A DNA stretch of 64,000 bases, taken from contig JAIXMG010000003.1 of assembly GCA_025201345.1 (NCBI GenBank), positions 806,001 to 870,000 of the forward strand, written 5' to 3'. Within the stretch, counting starts at the first letter, position 1. Every line of letters begins with the position of its first letter. The DNA is from Thamnidium elegans. Its lineage: Eukaryota; Mucoromycota; Mucoromycetes; Mucorales; Mucoraceae. This document shows, one piece after another, positions 37,272-47,737 of this stretch. The notes beneath the pieces are model-generated. The model was given only the letters and a program-made list of their open reading frames with translations, searched no databases and was not told the DNA's origin. The position numbers were made by a program, and so were the translations under genes.

Positions 37272-40203
37272 ATGATTCATCCTTCATCTCAACAAAATAA
37301 AAAGAGAAGCATACCGCGCGTCGAATTGAGTCTTCATAATGGTAATCAAAATTCTCACATTTCGGTAAGTTGCTTTCGTTAGATTTATATATACTATTTA
37401 TAATTAACAGATTAAATATATATATATATATAGTCCAAGGCTATTCACAAGCATCCTCATGACAACGACGATAGTAGTAGCAGTAGCAGTAGTGATGAAG
37501 ATGGAGCCATGTCTTCTTTTAAAAAATCAATAATTAGCCATGACGATTTAATGACGGAAGATGATACGGATACTGAAGAGGAGCACCTGAAAATGACACA
37601 CGAGGTACAAAATAATATTCATTTTTTATGACTAATTATACTAAACTTCATTGTTTATATTAATTTGACAACATAACAATAGAGAAATGACGTACCTAAT
37701 TTATTAAACGTAAATTGCGGTAAAAATAAAAGCAGCGACACTTATGAGTATGATGCCTATACCTCTTCTCATCACGATGGTGATATTTATCATCCAAGTT
37801 CTTCTATTTTCAAAGAAAAGAATGACCAAACTACCAAAAATCAGTCAGGTAATGAAGTTTGTCATACATAACCGACATCTAAACTCAATTTTTTTTTAAT
37901 ATTTATTAAATTTTTTTTTTTTGTGTTTTATTACAGACTTATTTAATAATAGTGAAGCTGGATCATTCTTGCCTTCTGGGTTTTCGACTTCTGAAGGAGC
38001 TTATATGCAAGACAACAGTACCATTTACGAAAGAGCTACCTTTAATAGACGTCCATCTCAATTACAACATGAAACTACTTCCTTAAATGCTTTGGGGCCA
38101 CCTTCTCATGTGTTAAAAGCTCGTAGATTATCAAAGAACATATGCAAAACGTCTTCTGCTCCAACTACCCCAATTAAATCCTTATCTTCTTCAAATATAA
38201 GAGACAAGCGCAAACCTTCCATTGTAGATAATTATTCAAGAGAGTTTAGTAACAGTAACAATAGTGCTGTTAGTCCCAGATTCATGGCCCTTAGAAAGCT
38301 CAGTGAAGTTACTACGGTAAGTTCCAAATAAGTAAAAAAAAAAAAAAAAAGGCCAAGAAATAATTGTACTTATCACCGATCACTTTTATTTTTTCACCAG
38401 TTACCTTCTCATCCCGTGTCTTATTCATCTGTACCACCTGTTCCACAAATTCCTTCTTCGTACAATAATGCTAGTTATAATAATAGTGCAGCAAACTCGA
38501 TAACTGAAGGTGAGGATTCAAACAAGAATAATACTATAGCAAACAGTAGCGAGCATGAAAATAGAGTGTTGTCGCGTATCGACGATATCATTGAGACTCA
38601 GTTACAGTTTCATCTTGGTCAAGTTGTTTGGAGAGCGTCTGAAAGCCATCTTGAAGCACGACGATTTTGGGAAGAGCAAAAGAAGGAGATGTTTGGATTC
38701 GCTGCTACTTTGGTAGATCGTATGGAGAGTCAAATTGATATGACAAGACGAATGACGTTAAACTCATTAAATTCAGCTTCCTCTGGAACACAGCCCGAAG
38801 AAATCGAAGAAGATATGTTAAGAAAGGAATTAAGCGTATACAAGTCCAAATCTCAAAGTCAATTGTTTGAATTGGAAATATTAAAGACAAGAAATTCCGA
38901 GTTAGAAAAGCAACATGAAATCGATACCATCTCCATGTCTAAGCAATGGGAAGATAAAGATGCTACTTTGAAGAAACTTCACCAATTAGAACAGCAGCAA
39001 AAGAATATGGGTCAAAGTCGTAGTAGTACAAAAAAGGAGGTACAAGTGTTCAATCTTGAAACTGAAAACAAACAATTAAAGAGTCAAGTAAAGCAAATGA
39101 AAGATGTAAACAGACAATTATTAGAAGATTCCCTTACGTTTGAAGCTATATTGAAAAGTAGAGATGGCGAGATAAGTCATCTTAAAAAGCAGCTATCTGA
39201 AGCAGAGTTACAACTTATGAGCCATAAGAGAAGAATGGCCCCTACTATTAGTTCAACTACCACTGCAACCGGTGCTTTAGATTGTAGTGAAGACTTCGGT
39301 AAGAAGGTCTCTAAAAACAAGAAATCTGAAACCTGGGCAGATATCATGGAATCCGAAGACGAAGCTAAAAAGAGTGCAGACGAATGGGCCAAAAAGTATA
39401 GAGAATTACAAACTAGCTACTTTGAAGTGTGTATGCAGCTCGAAAATACAAAGGCAGAAGGTATGACCCCAGAAGAAGAAAAGAAGATGTACGATTTGAA
39501 CCAGTCAATCATTAAGAAGGATGAAGAAATTCGTCATTTGAAACAAGCGGAAAACGTTAGTCGAATTCAAATGGATTATATGCAAGCCGAATTAAATAAA
39601 TATCAAAGATCTGCCTCACCAATGTCAGGAGATATTCCAGTGGGCAGCATAAAGCAACAAAAGACATCTTATCGCTCAAAGCGTAAAAGCCAACATAGAA
39701 AGTCAACCGGCTCTATGGTAACTAAAAAGGTATCTCAAATATCGTCACCCACGCCCTCATCACCTCCTCTCCCCGCTAATAATACCGCTACCTCTATCGC
39801 CATTAATGAGATTACTACTGCTGCTTCAGGTAGCACTACCGCCACTACTAAGGTTTCTTCTGCAGCTATTAGCACTACTGCCGCTACCAAGGCTGCTGCT
39901 GCAACCGGTAGCACTGCCACAACTACCAAGGCTACTTCTACATCTGCTAACACTGTCACTGCAACAAATACTGTTGCTACTACGTCTAAAGTCGCTAAAA
40001 CTGCCGCACCTACTACTAAATCAGATTATAAAACTGAAGATGGATTTTTAACGTTTACTACCGAGATTAATGGGCAATTATCTACATACTCAATCAAGCT
40101 TCCTAATGGATATGAACAGCCGAATAAACGGAATACACTTATGCGTGAACCAATGCCAAAGAGCAATAAATTGAACCCCAATGCCCCTACATGGAAAACA
40201 TAA
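37272..40203 (+). CDS. Coiled-coil protein with C-terminal PAM2-like motif
   Basis: About five exons; starts MIHPSSQQNKKRSIPRVELS, with small 5' exons rich in Ser/Asp (DNDDSSSSSSSDEDG) and a disordered region containing basic-Ser sites (RKPSIVDN, RRPSQL). The large last exon (about 38401-40203) has a predicted coiled coil (roughly 38560-39600: heptad-rich segments such as SQLFELEILKTRNSELEKQH and LETENKQLKSQVKQMKDVNR). Next come a basic patch (YRSKRKSQHRKSTGS) and an approximately 80-residue Thr/Ala-rich repeat, then FLTFTTEINGQLSTYSIKLP. The protein ends KSNKLNPNAPTWKT, which fits the PAM2 consensus (L-N-x-x-A-x-x-F/W) bound by the MLLE domain of poly(A)-binding protein. Family unknown; a role in mRNA handling or transport is inferred only from the tail. 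Confidence 0.7.
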
Positions 40204-40880
40204 ATAATTACACACATATATATACCACTAATTAATACCCTTACACTACTAGTATAATAGATTAGATATATTTAGTTTAACTACCTTTAGAGAAATAAAA
40301 ATATGAGCTATAATAATAATAATAATATGTATGTTTTTTTTATAGAGGGTTAATTGATTTAACAGGTATATCTATTATTTTTCGTCATACTGTACTATTA
40401 AAGGTACATTCTTGTAATTATATCCACTCTAAAGCAACAGTTGGGATACGAAATATAAATGTATATATGGACAATTTATTTCGGAAATTGAAGTCACTTT
40501 AATTATTACTGCGTTATTTCTTTCCAAAACCCTTACTGGATTTGTACCAGTGCGGAATAACACATATCCGAGCTATCAACGTAAAGTATTTACTGGATTA
40601 TTTCTTATTAAATAGATTAAGCAGGCAGTGCGTTTCCGATACTTGCAAAAGTATAAAAATATACGAATTAGATGTAAAATTTATCAAGTGAATTACATTT
40701 ATGTTTTATCGCCCTTTACTGCGTGAATACAGTTTTTTTTTTTTTTTTGATAGCTTTTTTTCATGTGATACGCACAATCAAATTGTTTGTTTGAGTATAA
40801 ATAATCCCTACTGTCTCATCTTTTTTTTTTCTTTTTTTCTATTTCTTTTTTATTTATTTTTCCTTACACTATTATTTAAA
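40204..40880. other. Intergenic
   Basis: AT-rich 3' flank and promoter. A poly-T run at about 40733-40748 and mixed pyrimidine tracts precede the next ATG; an in-frame upstream ATG at 40701 only adds a Phe-rich translation of these tracts. Confidence 0.4.
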
Positions 40881-41288
40881 ATGATACCATTAGTATTCTC
40901 CACAATTGGTTGCTTGTTATTAACGCCAGTCATACTGCTCGTAGTTGTTTTCCTGACCATTTTGGCGGTGGTTACCAGTACAATTACATCGTCCTTTATT
41001 TTTCTCCGACTTGCACTACTGACTATAGAAATGATATCTGGTTTAACATTGGAGTCTACCAATTGGTTACTATCGACGTGTATGAAACGCATTCGAAAGT
41101 TTTTAACTCTAAAAAGTATACAACAACCAAATAATACAAGTGATCTCTTGCTGAAAAGAAGAAGGTTAGCACCCTCTTCCCTCTCACTAAGTAAATTACC
41201 ATATAAAGCACAAGTAAAATCCAAATATTCTGTTTCTGTACCCGTCACTCCTGACCCGGAGTCATATCACCATGAAATGACCATGTAA
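40881..41288 (+). CDS. Small uncharacterised membrane protein
   Basis: 135 residues, intronless, starting MIPLVFSTIGCLLLTPVILL. Residues about 3-55 form one long or two closely spaced membrane segments (VVVFLTILAVVTSTITSSFI, FLRLALLTIEMISG). A basic cytosolic-type tail follows (MKRIRKFLTLK, LLKRRRLAPSSLSLSKLPYK) with Ser/Pro residues. No family recognised. It is convergent with the KPWE-motif gene, whose stop is only about 60 bases away. The start at 40881 follows ACTATTATTTAAA and is the first ATG after the pyrimidine-rich leader. Real coding status is supported by length and hydrophobic pattern, not by homology. Confidence 0.6.
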   Translation: MIPLVFSTIGCLLLTPVILLVVVFLTILAVVTSTITSSFIFLRLALLTIEMISGLTLESTNWLLSTCMKRIRKFLTLKSIQQPNNTSDLLLKRRRLAPSSLSLSKLPYKAQVKSKYSVSVPVTPDPESYHHEMTM

Positions 41289-41348
41289 AAGTTCCTTATT
41301 TTTATTTAATTCCTTTTTTTTTTTTGTATGTAATAAATCATATAGTTC

Positions 41349-41998
41349 CTATTTATTGCTTTCCCACGGTTTTGGACGTGCTGTCATTTTAGCCTCGCTT
41401 GGGGTACCTTCGTTTATAACATTTGGGATTTGTTTAATGCCTATAAACTACTATTAGCGCCTGAAAGACATCCTCATGAATCACTACATATATATTACCT
41501 GGGATCTCGATTCCTTTTTCAATCATATCTACAAGCTCTTGAAAAGTAAATCGGGGCGGTTTTTCTAAATCTAAAATAGAACGCATTTTAGTCAGAGAAA
41601 ATGTATACAAAAAGAGAGTATTACCATTTTCGGTAACTTTTCCTTCATTATCCACTGGTTCCTGGTTCTCAGTTTTCCAAGATTTGTATGCATCAGGATT
41701 AAAAGAACAAATGAATCTAGAAAGAAAAGCATTGTTGGTGATTGTTCATTAAAAAGAGATACTTTAAAATGCTTACTTTGTATAGTAAAATAATTTCGCT
41801 TTTTCAAGTAGGTCTTGCTCGTTATCTTGTTTGTTATTCAATAGCGATGAGATACCTGACTATATGAAGAAGTTATTATATATGTCAAAGGTGTGTTCCA
41901 AAAAAATAAAATAAACCTCGTACTTGAAACTTTTCATCATTATCAAAGTCATATTTTTCAAACTCTTTAAATGTGGCAATACTTTCTGCTGAAGACAT
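41349..41998 (-). CDS. Short KPWE-motif protein, Pex39-like
   Basis: Four exons on the minus strand, about 155 residues, starting MSSAESIATFKEFEKYDFDN (41998). The middle contains LLEKAKLFYYTKFICSFNPD. Then come LEKPPRFTFQELVDMIEKG and IEIPGIKQIPNVINEGTPSE, the PxxF..L..LI..G..IPGI..IP pattern of the Pex14-tail/KPWE domain (PF17733-like). The protein ends MTARPKPWESNK with the KPWE box about four residues from the C-terminus. Short proteins with a KPPR-type element and a C-terminal KPWE were recently described as the peroxin Pex39, which assists PTS2 import; I infer this is the Mucorales counterpart. The alternative is another KPWE protein of unknown role. The last intron (41441-41498) joins ...IPG to IKQIP in frame. 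Confidence 0.72.
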
Positions 41999-42502
41999 GG
42001 TTACAAAATATATAAAAGATACTGGAAGTAAGGGGTGGAAAAGGGTAATGTCCAATGAAATAGCTCGTTGAAAGAAGTAGCGGGGTAAAAAAACAAGGAT
42101 TTGTATTACCAATGGGGGGCAACCGTATTTTTCACATGCAGGCACTATTCCCCACAAAAAAAAGGGGGGAGGGGATGGCATGAAAATGCATGCATGTAAT
42201 CATTAAAAAAAATAATATAAAAAAATAAGTATTATGCCTACAAGTAGAGACGGTGAAGAGCACTTAAATCGGTTTTTGTTTTAATGAGAGAAAACCAATA
42301 AATAAAAGTGTATACTATCATAGTACTATTTCAGATTACTGTTTGATTTCTTCATTTTTATTAAGTACAAGGAATATTGGATACACATTAGCCTTTCCTA
42401 AGAAAGTGGACAAGGGTAACTACGGCGAGGTTTGTATCTATGTATCCTCAAAAAACAAAAACAAAAATCCTCAAGAGAGAGAAAAAAGAAACGGAAAACT
42501 TC
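41999..42502. other. Intergenic between KPWE gene and lineage-specific gene
   Basis: The KPWE gene promoter. Contains a GGGG/CCCC-rich patch at about 42112-42178 (AATGGGGGGCAACC and AAAGGGGGGAGGGGATGG). No gene supported; the 98-codon frame on the minus strand here is an upstream extension of the KPWE first exon. Confidence 0.4.
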
Positions 42503-44760
42503 CTACTCTTCTTCGTTTGTTCTTATCTTTTTAGACTTTGAGGCATAAAAAACATTAGTTTCATCATCTTCTTCTTCGTCTGCATTATCATCGGTATCGA
42601 AAGCATCTACTAAGTCAAATTTCCTTGTTTCTTTTACTTTACCCGTTTTAATTTTGTTGCTTAATTCCATTAATTTACTCTATAAAGTTATATCATGTTA
42701 AAGTCGTGTATATTTATTAATGTTCATGAATAATAATTTACCTTCAAGTGATATAAACTGTTAAGGGTTTCACCAAAGGTTTTCAATGATGCCAAGTTGC
42801 TTGGAGTAATTAATGTTGAAACAGAGGAAGTAATCATTATATCTTCAAACACATTAAGTTGATATAAGTAATCAGTATCGCCAATATAGTCTATGCCATT
42901 TACAGTGATATTGTTATTGTTCGTAGCTTTACTAGAATCAATCATAACAGCAGCATTGTCACGAAGATTCTTTACTTGCTGGTTAATGATAACTGACTTG
43001 GAAACATTTTTCTTCTTGAATTTACCGGTGTTTAATTCATTACCGTCGTTATCTTTTAAGATAAAATCTATTTTTTTTTACCAAATGCATAGCTACTATA
43101 ATCTGTACTTCTTCGTTGGAAAAGTTCATTATTCCTGTCGTATTTGAGGATGATATTTATATAGAGCATATAAATAATCATGTAATGAATAAAAACAAGC
43201 CTAATAATATAAACTTTTATATTTCAATAATAATGTATCCTGATACATTATTATTAAACACCGAAATCAACACGGGCATTTTCTAGTGAAAACGGTTCCT
43301 ACTTCTGACCGATAAGTTTGGCTATTTCTATCCCTTTTTGCTAAATATGGTATCTTCTCAGTATTTAGCATAGAGAACATGCTGAAAGCATCAGGTAAAC
43401 TATCAATCAAAAAGATTAGCTCAGTATATTTTAAAAATTATTGACATTTTGGCGCTTACGCTTTAACTTTGTCCAAAACATCTTTTGATGAATCATCGAT
43501 AAAAATTGGTAGAGACATGTATCTTTTTGAAATAGTAGTGATTTTATTTATAGTAGATTCACCTAAAATACTTTTGAAAATAGTAATATAGTCTCTATTT
43601 AGCAAATTAACAATTCGAGACAAACACAACCTATATGTAAAAATAAAAAAAAAATCCAGCTTTAGTTCAATAAATATTTTTACACAGCACAATGAAAACC
43701 TACTTCAGGAGTACCTGAAAAAAAACCTTTGTATAAGATCAGCGTTCATGGTAAAATTTAAGTTTGACATTAACAAAGGAGGTAAGTAAACATGATTTAC
43801 AGCCATTTTTTTAATGTCAAGCAGATTTTTATAAACCAGCTCTTGTTTCAAGCATTCATTTCTAAAATTGAAACAAATTCTACTAATATTATCCTCATTG
43901 AAAAAAAACTATAGTGAATAGTATAAATAATTATCGAAGGTTATCTTATACGTTAATATGCTTACGTAAGGACTCATTCTGTCAAAATCCACTTCAGTAG
44001 AGTCAGTATCAGTTGTGTACAATGAAGGTTGTGATTCTTGTGAAGAAACAGGCTGTTCTTCTGATGATACGTTACTAAATAAATATTGCTTCATTAACAT
44101 TGTAAAGTTATTTGAATTTATAGAGGGACGTTGGAAAGATTACCTTGTTTCCAAATGCTTTTGCTTTTTAATATTTAAATCTTCACCACTATCATCACCA
44201 TTTTTTCTATAGGTTTATTAAAGGTTAGTTTCAATAACTAGGATATGTAGGATGGAGGGTATATTACCTTTTAATCTATACAAAACGCGACGTTTTTTAT
44301 TAGGGAGTGAGTGAAAATGATACCTAATTTTTAAAAAACGAACAAATAATTACCGTATAAGCTGAATCTCTCTGGATACTATTTATGAAGCTTGAAGTAT
44401 TAACTGTTTCAAAATTCACACTTAAAAGTAGAGAATGTTATATAAATCGCATAAAATTAGTTTCGGTTTGCAGAAGTGATGGTGATGTGCTTACGTCGAT
44501 TGGTGCGAAAAGGATTCAGAAGTTGTAGGGCTCAATTTTAATAAAAAATTTTGAGTGATTCTCTAACAAATTCATGTCAAGTTTTGTTTCTAATTACAAC
44601 AAATTGTTCAGCTTACCATCCAGTTTTGCTTCCAGTTAGTTGCTGTTTCATTGTCAAATCGTTCCAAGCTATTTTGAATCGAATCAAACAGTTGCTGATA
44701 TGACTTCAAACTTTTCTCGCTTAATTTCGTTTTGATAGCTTCTGTGGTAAAATCGCACAT
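42503..44760 (-). CDS. Many-exon protein of an uncharacterised Mucoromycota-type family, apparent frameshift
   Basis: Start MCDFTTEAIKTKLSEKSLKS (44760); end SKSKKIRTNEEE (stop 42503-42505). About nine to ten short exons with GTAAGC/GTAAT donors can be joined, including SESFSHQST, NFETVNTSSFINSIQRDSAY, KNGDDSGEDLNIKKQKH, NVSSEEQPVSSQESQPSLYT, NECLKQELVYKNLLDIKKM, RLCLSRIVNLLNRDYITIFK, LPDAFSMFSMLNTEKIPYLA and ACFYSLHDYLYALYINIILK. The core near 42760-43150 reads STDYSSYAFGKKK, then IDFILKDNDGNELNTGKFKK and VSKSVIINQQVKNLRDNAAV. I recall this as an expanded uncharacterised family in Mucorales whose D...ExK arrangement resembles a PD-(D/E)XK nuclease; here K replaces the usual Glu. The frame is broken at an A9 run (plus-strand T9, 43071-43079), where one extra A would restore it. 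Exon details are approximate; it may be a pseudogene. Confidence 0.55.
43226..43255. repeat. Perfect 14-bp-arm palindrome
   Basis: AATAATAATGTATC, then CT, then GATACATTATTATT: the two 14-base arms are exact reverse complements around a 2-base centre. It falls in what I read as an intron of the lineage-specific gene. Confidence 0.85.
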
Positions 44761-44854
44761 AAAATAGAATATATAATAATCGATGAACCATCGATTATAA
44801 AACATAACAAACGTTAGGTATCAAAATGAACCTTGTATATAAAGAAAAAGCACA

Positions 44855-45000
44855 GGATCTAGAAATCAAGATCCTCAGACTATAAAAAGTCACTAGATCA
44901 AATCTAAGGGTAACAATCAATCACAATAGTGTGACCACTATTGCAAAAGACTATAAATAAGAATAAACGTTATTAGACATTTAATCTTATTCACCTGTTT
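44855..45000. repeat. Cluster of short hairpins
   Basis: Upstream of the lineage-specific gene are several close inverted repeats: AGGATCT...AGATCCT at about 44856-44877, and CAATAGTG-TGAC-CACTATTG at about 44927-44946 with an exact 8-bp stem. AATAAGA...TCTTATT arms lie at about 44955-44992. They could be the folded interior of a MITE or transposon subterminal DNA. Confidence 0.55.
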
Positions 45001-45002
45001 TT

Positions 45003-45090
45003 ATTAATTTTTCTGTGTTAAATCAAAGTATTTCTCCACAGCTTCGAGAAGATCCCACTCCTCAGGGGCAGTTTCTTCGAAATAAGACAT
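45003..45090 (-). other. Short ORF of unknown significance
   Basis: A 28-codon frame starting MSYFEETAPEEWDLLEAVEK with a non-random, acidic, protein-like composition, ending DLTQKN. A GTGAATAAG-type donor follows the stop by nine bases, so it may be the first exon of a lost gene. It lies just inside the transposon-like end. I do not recognise it. Confidence 0.3.
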
Positions 45091-45184
45091 GCTCTGGTGA
45101 AACAGAAAAAGTGTTATGAAACGCTCGCACAAAGAATAACTGAGGCATGTAATCTTGTTCCTTTATCTCATCTCGTCAACATTA

Positions 45185-45374
45185 CGCAACACTCAAAAGA
45201 TCATTTCGAAAATTGTTTAAATAAAGTTCCTATTTAAATAAAATCTTCCATATTAATTTTGAAAAGTGTTTAGATTGAGGTTCACAGTGTGTTCCAATTT
45301 AATTTCGAAAAGTGTTCCAAATTAAGTTCCAATTTAATTGGTTGAATGTTCCATTTGAGAGTGGACGCACTGTA
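45185..45374. mobile_element. Right-hand end of a probable Tc1/mariner-like element
   Basis: Read on the minus strand, the sequence begins TA-CAGTGCGTCCACTCTCAA at 45374, with the CAGT start and flanking TA typical of Tc1/mariner terminal inverted repeats. Inward lie degenerate subterminal repeats of ATTTCGAAAAGTGTT-like units at about 45203, 45256 and 45302. No matching left terminus or transposase was found in the window, so this is a remnant or truncated copy. Confidence 0.45.
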
Positions 45375-45719
45375 TAAAAATAATAACATATATGGTAAGA
45401 GTGACAAGGAAAACCTGATAGCTGAACCCCATTGATCTGTGTCACGATGGTTAAATTTAAAATGATTGATGACTTATTATGATGAATAACACAATGCCAG
45501 GAAACCAGTTTTGCAGCTTTAGCAACTTGAATATATCAGATCAGTAGTTCCATTTTAGATCATATTTTATTTACATAATACTAATAATAATAACAGGTAA
45601 AAACAAGTTTTTTTTTTAATTACGTATGAGTACGTGATAAAGTAAATATATTATGATGATTAAAAATGGTATAAATAAAAAAAGGTTTTTTTTTTTCGTT
45701 CCAAACAAAGTATGTTCTC
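45375..45719. other. Intergenic between transposon end and inverted repeat
   Basis: AT-rich with poly-A/T runs. No gene recognised. Confidence 0.4.
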
Positions 45720-46755
45720 CCTTCCTTTGGTTTTTTTTATTATTATTATTCAAATCATTAAAACAGGCTTTCTTTTTACAACATTCATCATCAAGGAAAG
45801 ACAACGCATCATTACAAATCCTAATTAATCAAAATGAGAAAAACATAAAAGTTGATAAACATATCCAGTATGCTTACATACCTTTTCCACCTTGAAGAGG
45901 TCAATGTAGGTGGAGAAAGGGGAGAAAGAGGAGAAGACATCGTTCCTTCAGGTCGAGAAGGGGGAGAAGAAGTCTTTGCTTTAGATCGAGATGGAGAAGG
46001 CGGAGGCGAGAGACAGACATCTCCAAACTTGTCTTTAAGGAGGAAAGGGCATTTTCCATATTTGCCATATCCTTTGGCAGTGGGATTTTTTTTATTGTTT
46101 TATTCAGCCAAAATGAAACTCAAGGCGTGTAAAAGTTGTTTCGTGCCCAATGCACAAATTAAATTGGAAGGCTCTAGTTTGATACGAAAAACTGACGTAG
46201 AGGTCCATAACATAGTACTAGCTTTGAATCCTATTGGTCTGCAGCACGTTTGCAAACATACAGCATCTGGGTAAGTAGTGATTTAAAAAAATAAACATAA
46301 TATAGTGCTCACACGAATCCATTGCAGTGTTGCTTACCTCCACTTTTCTAATAATCAAACGTCCTCTAATTTTTTCAGCAAGTACCCTGATTCCACCTTA
46401 CAAATCGACAACAATACGTACACCATGTTCCCCCCTAAAGACAGATTTGGGAATGTCTGTCTCTTGCTTCCGTCTTCTCCGCCTTCTCCACCTCGACCTA
46501 AAGCAAGGGCTTCGTCTCCACCTTCTCGCCCTAAAGCAACGGTGTCCTCTCCCTTTCTCCCTTTTCTCCGCCTACATTAAGGTGGAGAAGGTTTGTAAGT
46601 ACACTGGATATGTTTATCAACTTTTATATTTTTCTCATTTTGATTAATTAGGATTTGTAATGATGCGTTGTCTTTCCTTGATGAGGAATTTCGCAGAAAG
46701 AAAGCACGTTTAAATAACTTAAATAAAAAAAGTCCAAGAGATGGAAGAGGAACAG
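45720..46755. repeat. Large imperfect inverted repeat (core arms about 250 bp) duplicating a gene fragment
   Basis: Left core arm 45787-46040 is the reverse complement of right core arm 46434-46684, with very similar stretches such as CAAGGAAAGACAACGCATCA, AATCCTAATTAATCAAAATG and TTGATAAACATATCCAGT matched to their complements. Weaker similarity continues outward to about 45720 and 46755. Both arms are coding-like when read away from the centre: CNDALSFLDDECCKKKACFN (minus) versus CNDALSFLDEEFRRKKARLN (plus), preceded in each arm by the same intron-like GTATGT/GTTTGT...ATTAG. The 390-bp centre is single-copy and holds the next feature. The arms could be a duplicated gene in head-to-head orientation or long terminal arms of a foldback element. 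Confidence 0.85.
46111..46579 (+). CDS. Uncharacterised gene fragment inside the inverted repeat
   Basis: A first exon (46111-46271) starts MKLKACKSCFVPNAQIKLEG and runs to HVCKHTASG. With a GTAAGT donor at about 46272 and TTTTTCAG acceptor at about 46380, it joins in frame to KYPDSTLQIDNNTYTMFPPK, then DRFGNVCLLLP and a Ser/Pro-rich stretch that enters the right arm and stops at about 46579. A further exon (ICNDALSFLDEEFRRKKARL) and, after a frameshift at an A-run, a coiled-coil-like VQEMEEEQESLRSELVNIEE follow down to about 46814. The Cys pair (CKSC) and later CKH could hint at a metal site. No family recognised; the copy looks degenerate. Confidence 0.35.
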
Positions 46756-46814
46756 GAGAGCTTACGCTCTGAACTTGTCAATATCGAAGAAAAGAAAAAG
46801 CTTTTTTTCATGTA

Positions 46815-47317
46815 AATAAAAATACTAAATATTGTTATTTTTTAATAAACAAAAATAAAGAAGGATAAAAGCTTTGTGTTGGACGTATAATTATTTTGAA
46901 AGAATGCAGCTATCCAGTACCTTTAGTTTATATTTATTAAGATACTAACTTTATCATTTCTATAACTCCAGTTATAAAAAAGAGAAGTATACTATCAGTA
47001 AGAGACTGGAACGTTTTGGTTCATAAAAAACACTTGATATATTTATACCAGACTGTATATTCGTAATTGTCTAATATATCTACTATGTGTGTAATTCACA
47101 GGACATGGTTTATACTATCTCTTTATTATTTTTTAAAATACACTCTACTGAATTTTCCACGTATTTTTTTAGACTGAACGAATTGAACCTTCTAAACGAA
47201 AAGAGATCAGGGTTTGTCTTTTTTTTTAAAAAAAAAAAAGTAGGCAAAGTTCGTTCACCTTCGTAGAGTATTAGATGACTAAAGTTTTAAACTATAAACG
47301 AAAGAAACTAAACCAAC
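46815..47317. other. Intergenic
   Basis: AT-rich with no supported gene; an A/T homopolymer block at 47218-47240. Confidence 0.4.
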
Positions 47318-47629
47318 ATGGAAACCGGCAAAAAAGACACAAAACTTATTCAACAAACACATCGACAATGTTTAAAGAGGAACGAAAAATGCATTAAAGA
47401 TATTAAATCGCAAGTTAAAATGACTCCATCTAACATGTTAAAAAATATAATCGATAATAAAAATACATCTCAAGAGACCGATAGCGAGCCCAAAGATATC
47501 GGTGCAAATCAGAAGCGTTATTAAGGGACAGAGGGCTTTTGGTCAATACATCATTACCGATAGCGAAGCTAATGATTTAATTCATAAAGCACCACCCACT
47601 TTTGTTACTCCACCGCCGCCGAAAAATTA
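47318..47629 (+). pseudogene. Small broken ORF
   Basis: A 68-codon frame (METGKKDTKLIQQTHRQCLK to GANQKRY, stop 47522-47524) is followed, one frame over, by protein-like sequence that begins before that stop and runs to 47629: IRSVIKGQRAFGQYIITDSE, then HKAPPTFVTPPPPKN. The two halves together look like one small gene with a frameshift near 47505. No family recognised; the basic, Lys/Asn/Gln-rich first half may be disordered. Confidence 0.35.
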
Positions 47630-47737
47630 GACATGGGCGTCTTATTTACTGTAATTACTTATCTAAATAATGAAAGAGAAAAATACTTTATTTTTTATTG
47701 CTAATGTTAATGTATATGTATGGTAAAACGTTCGAGT

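Noticed and set aside
40701..40880. N-terminal extension of the small membrane protein
   Set aside because: Reads through poly-T tracts as Phe; the ATG at 40881 is more natural.
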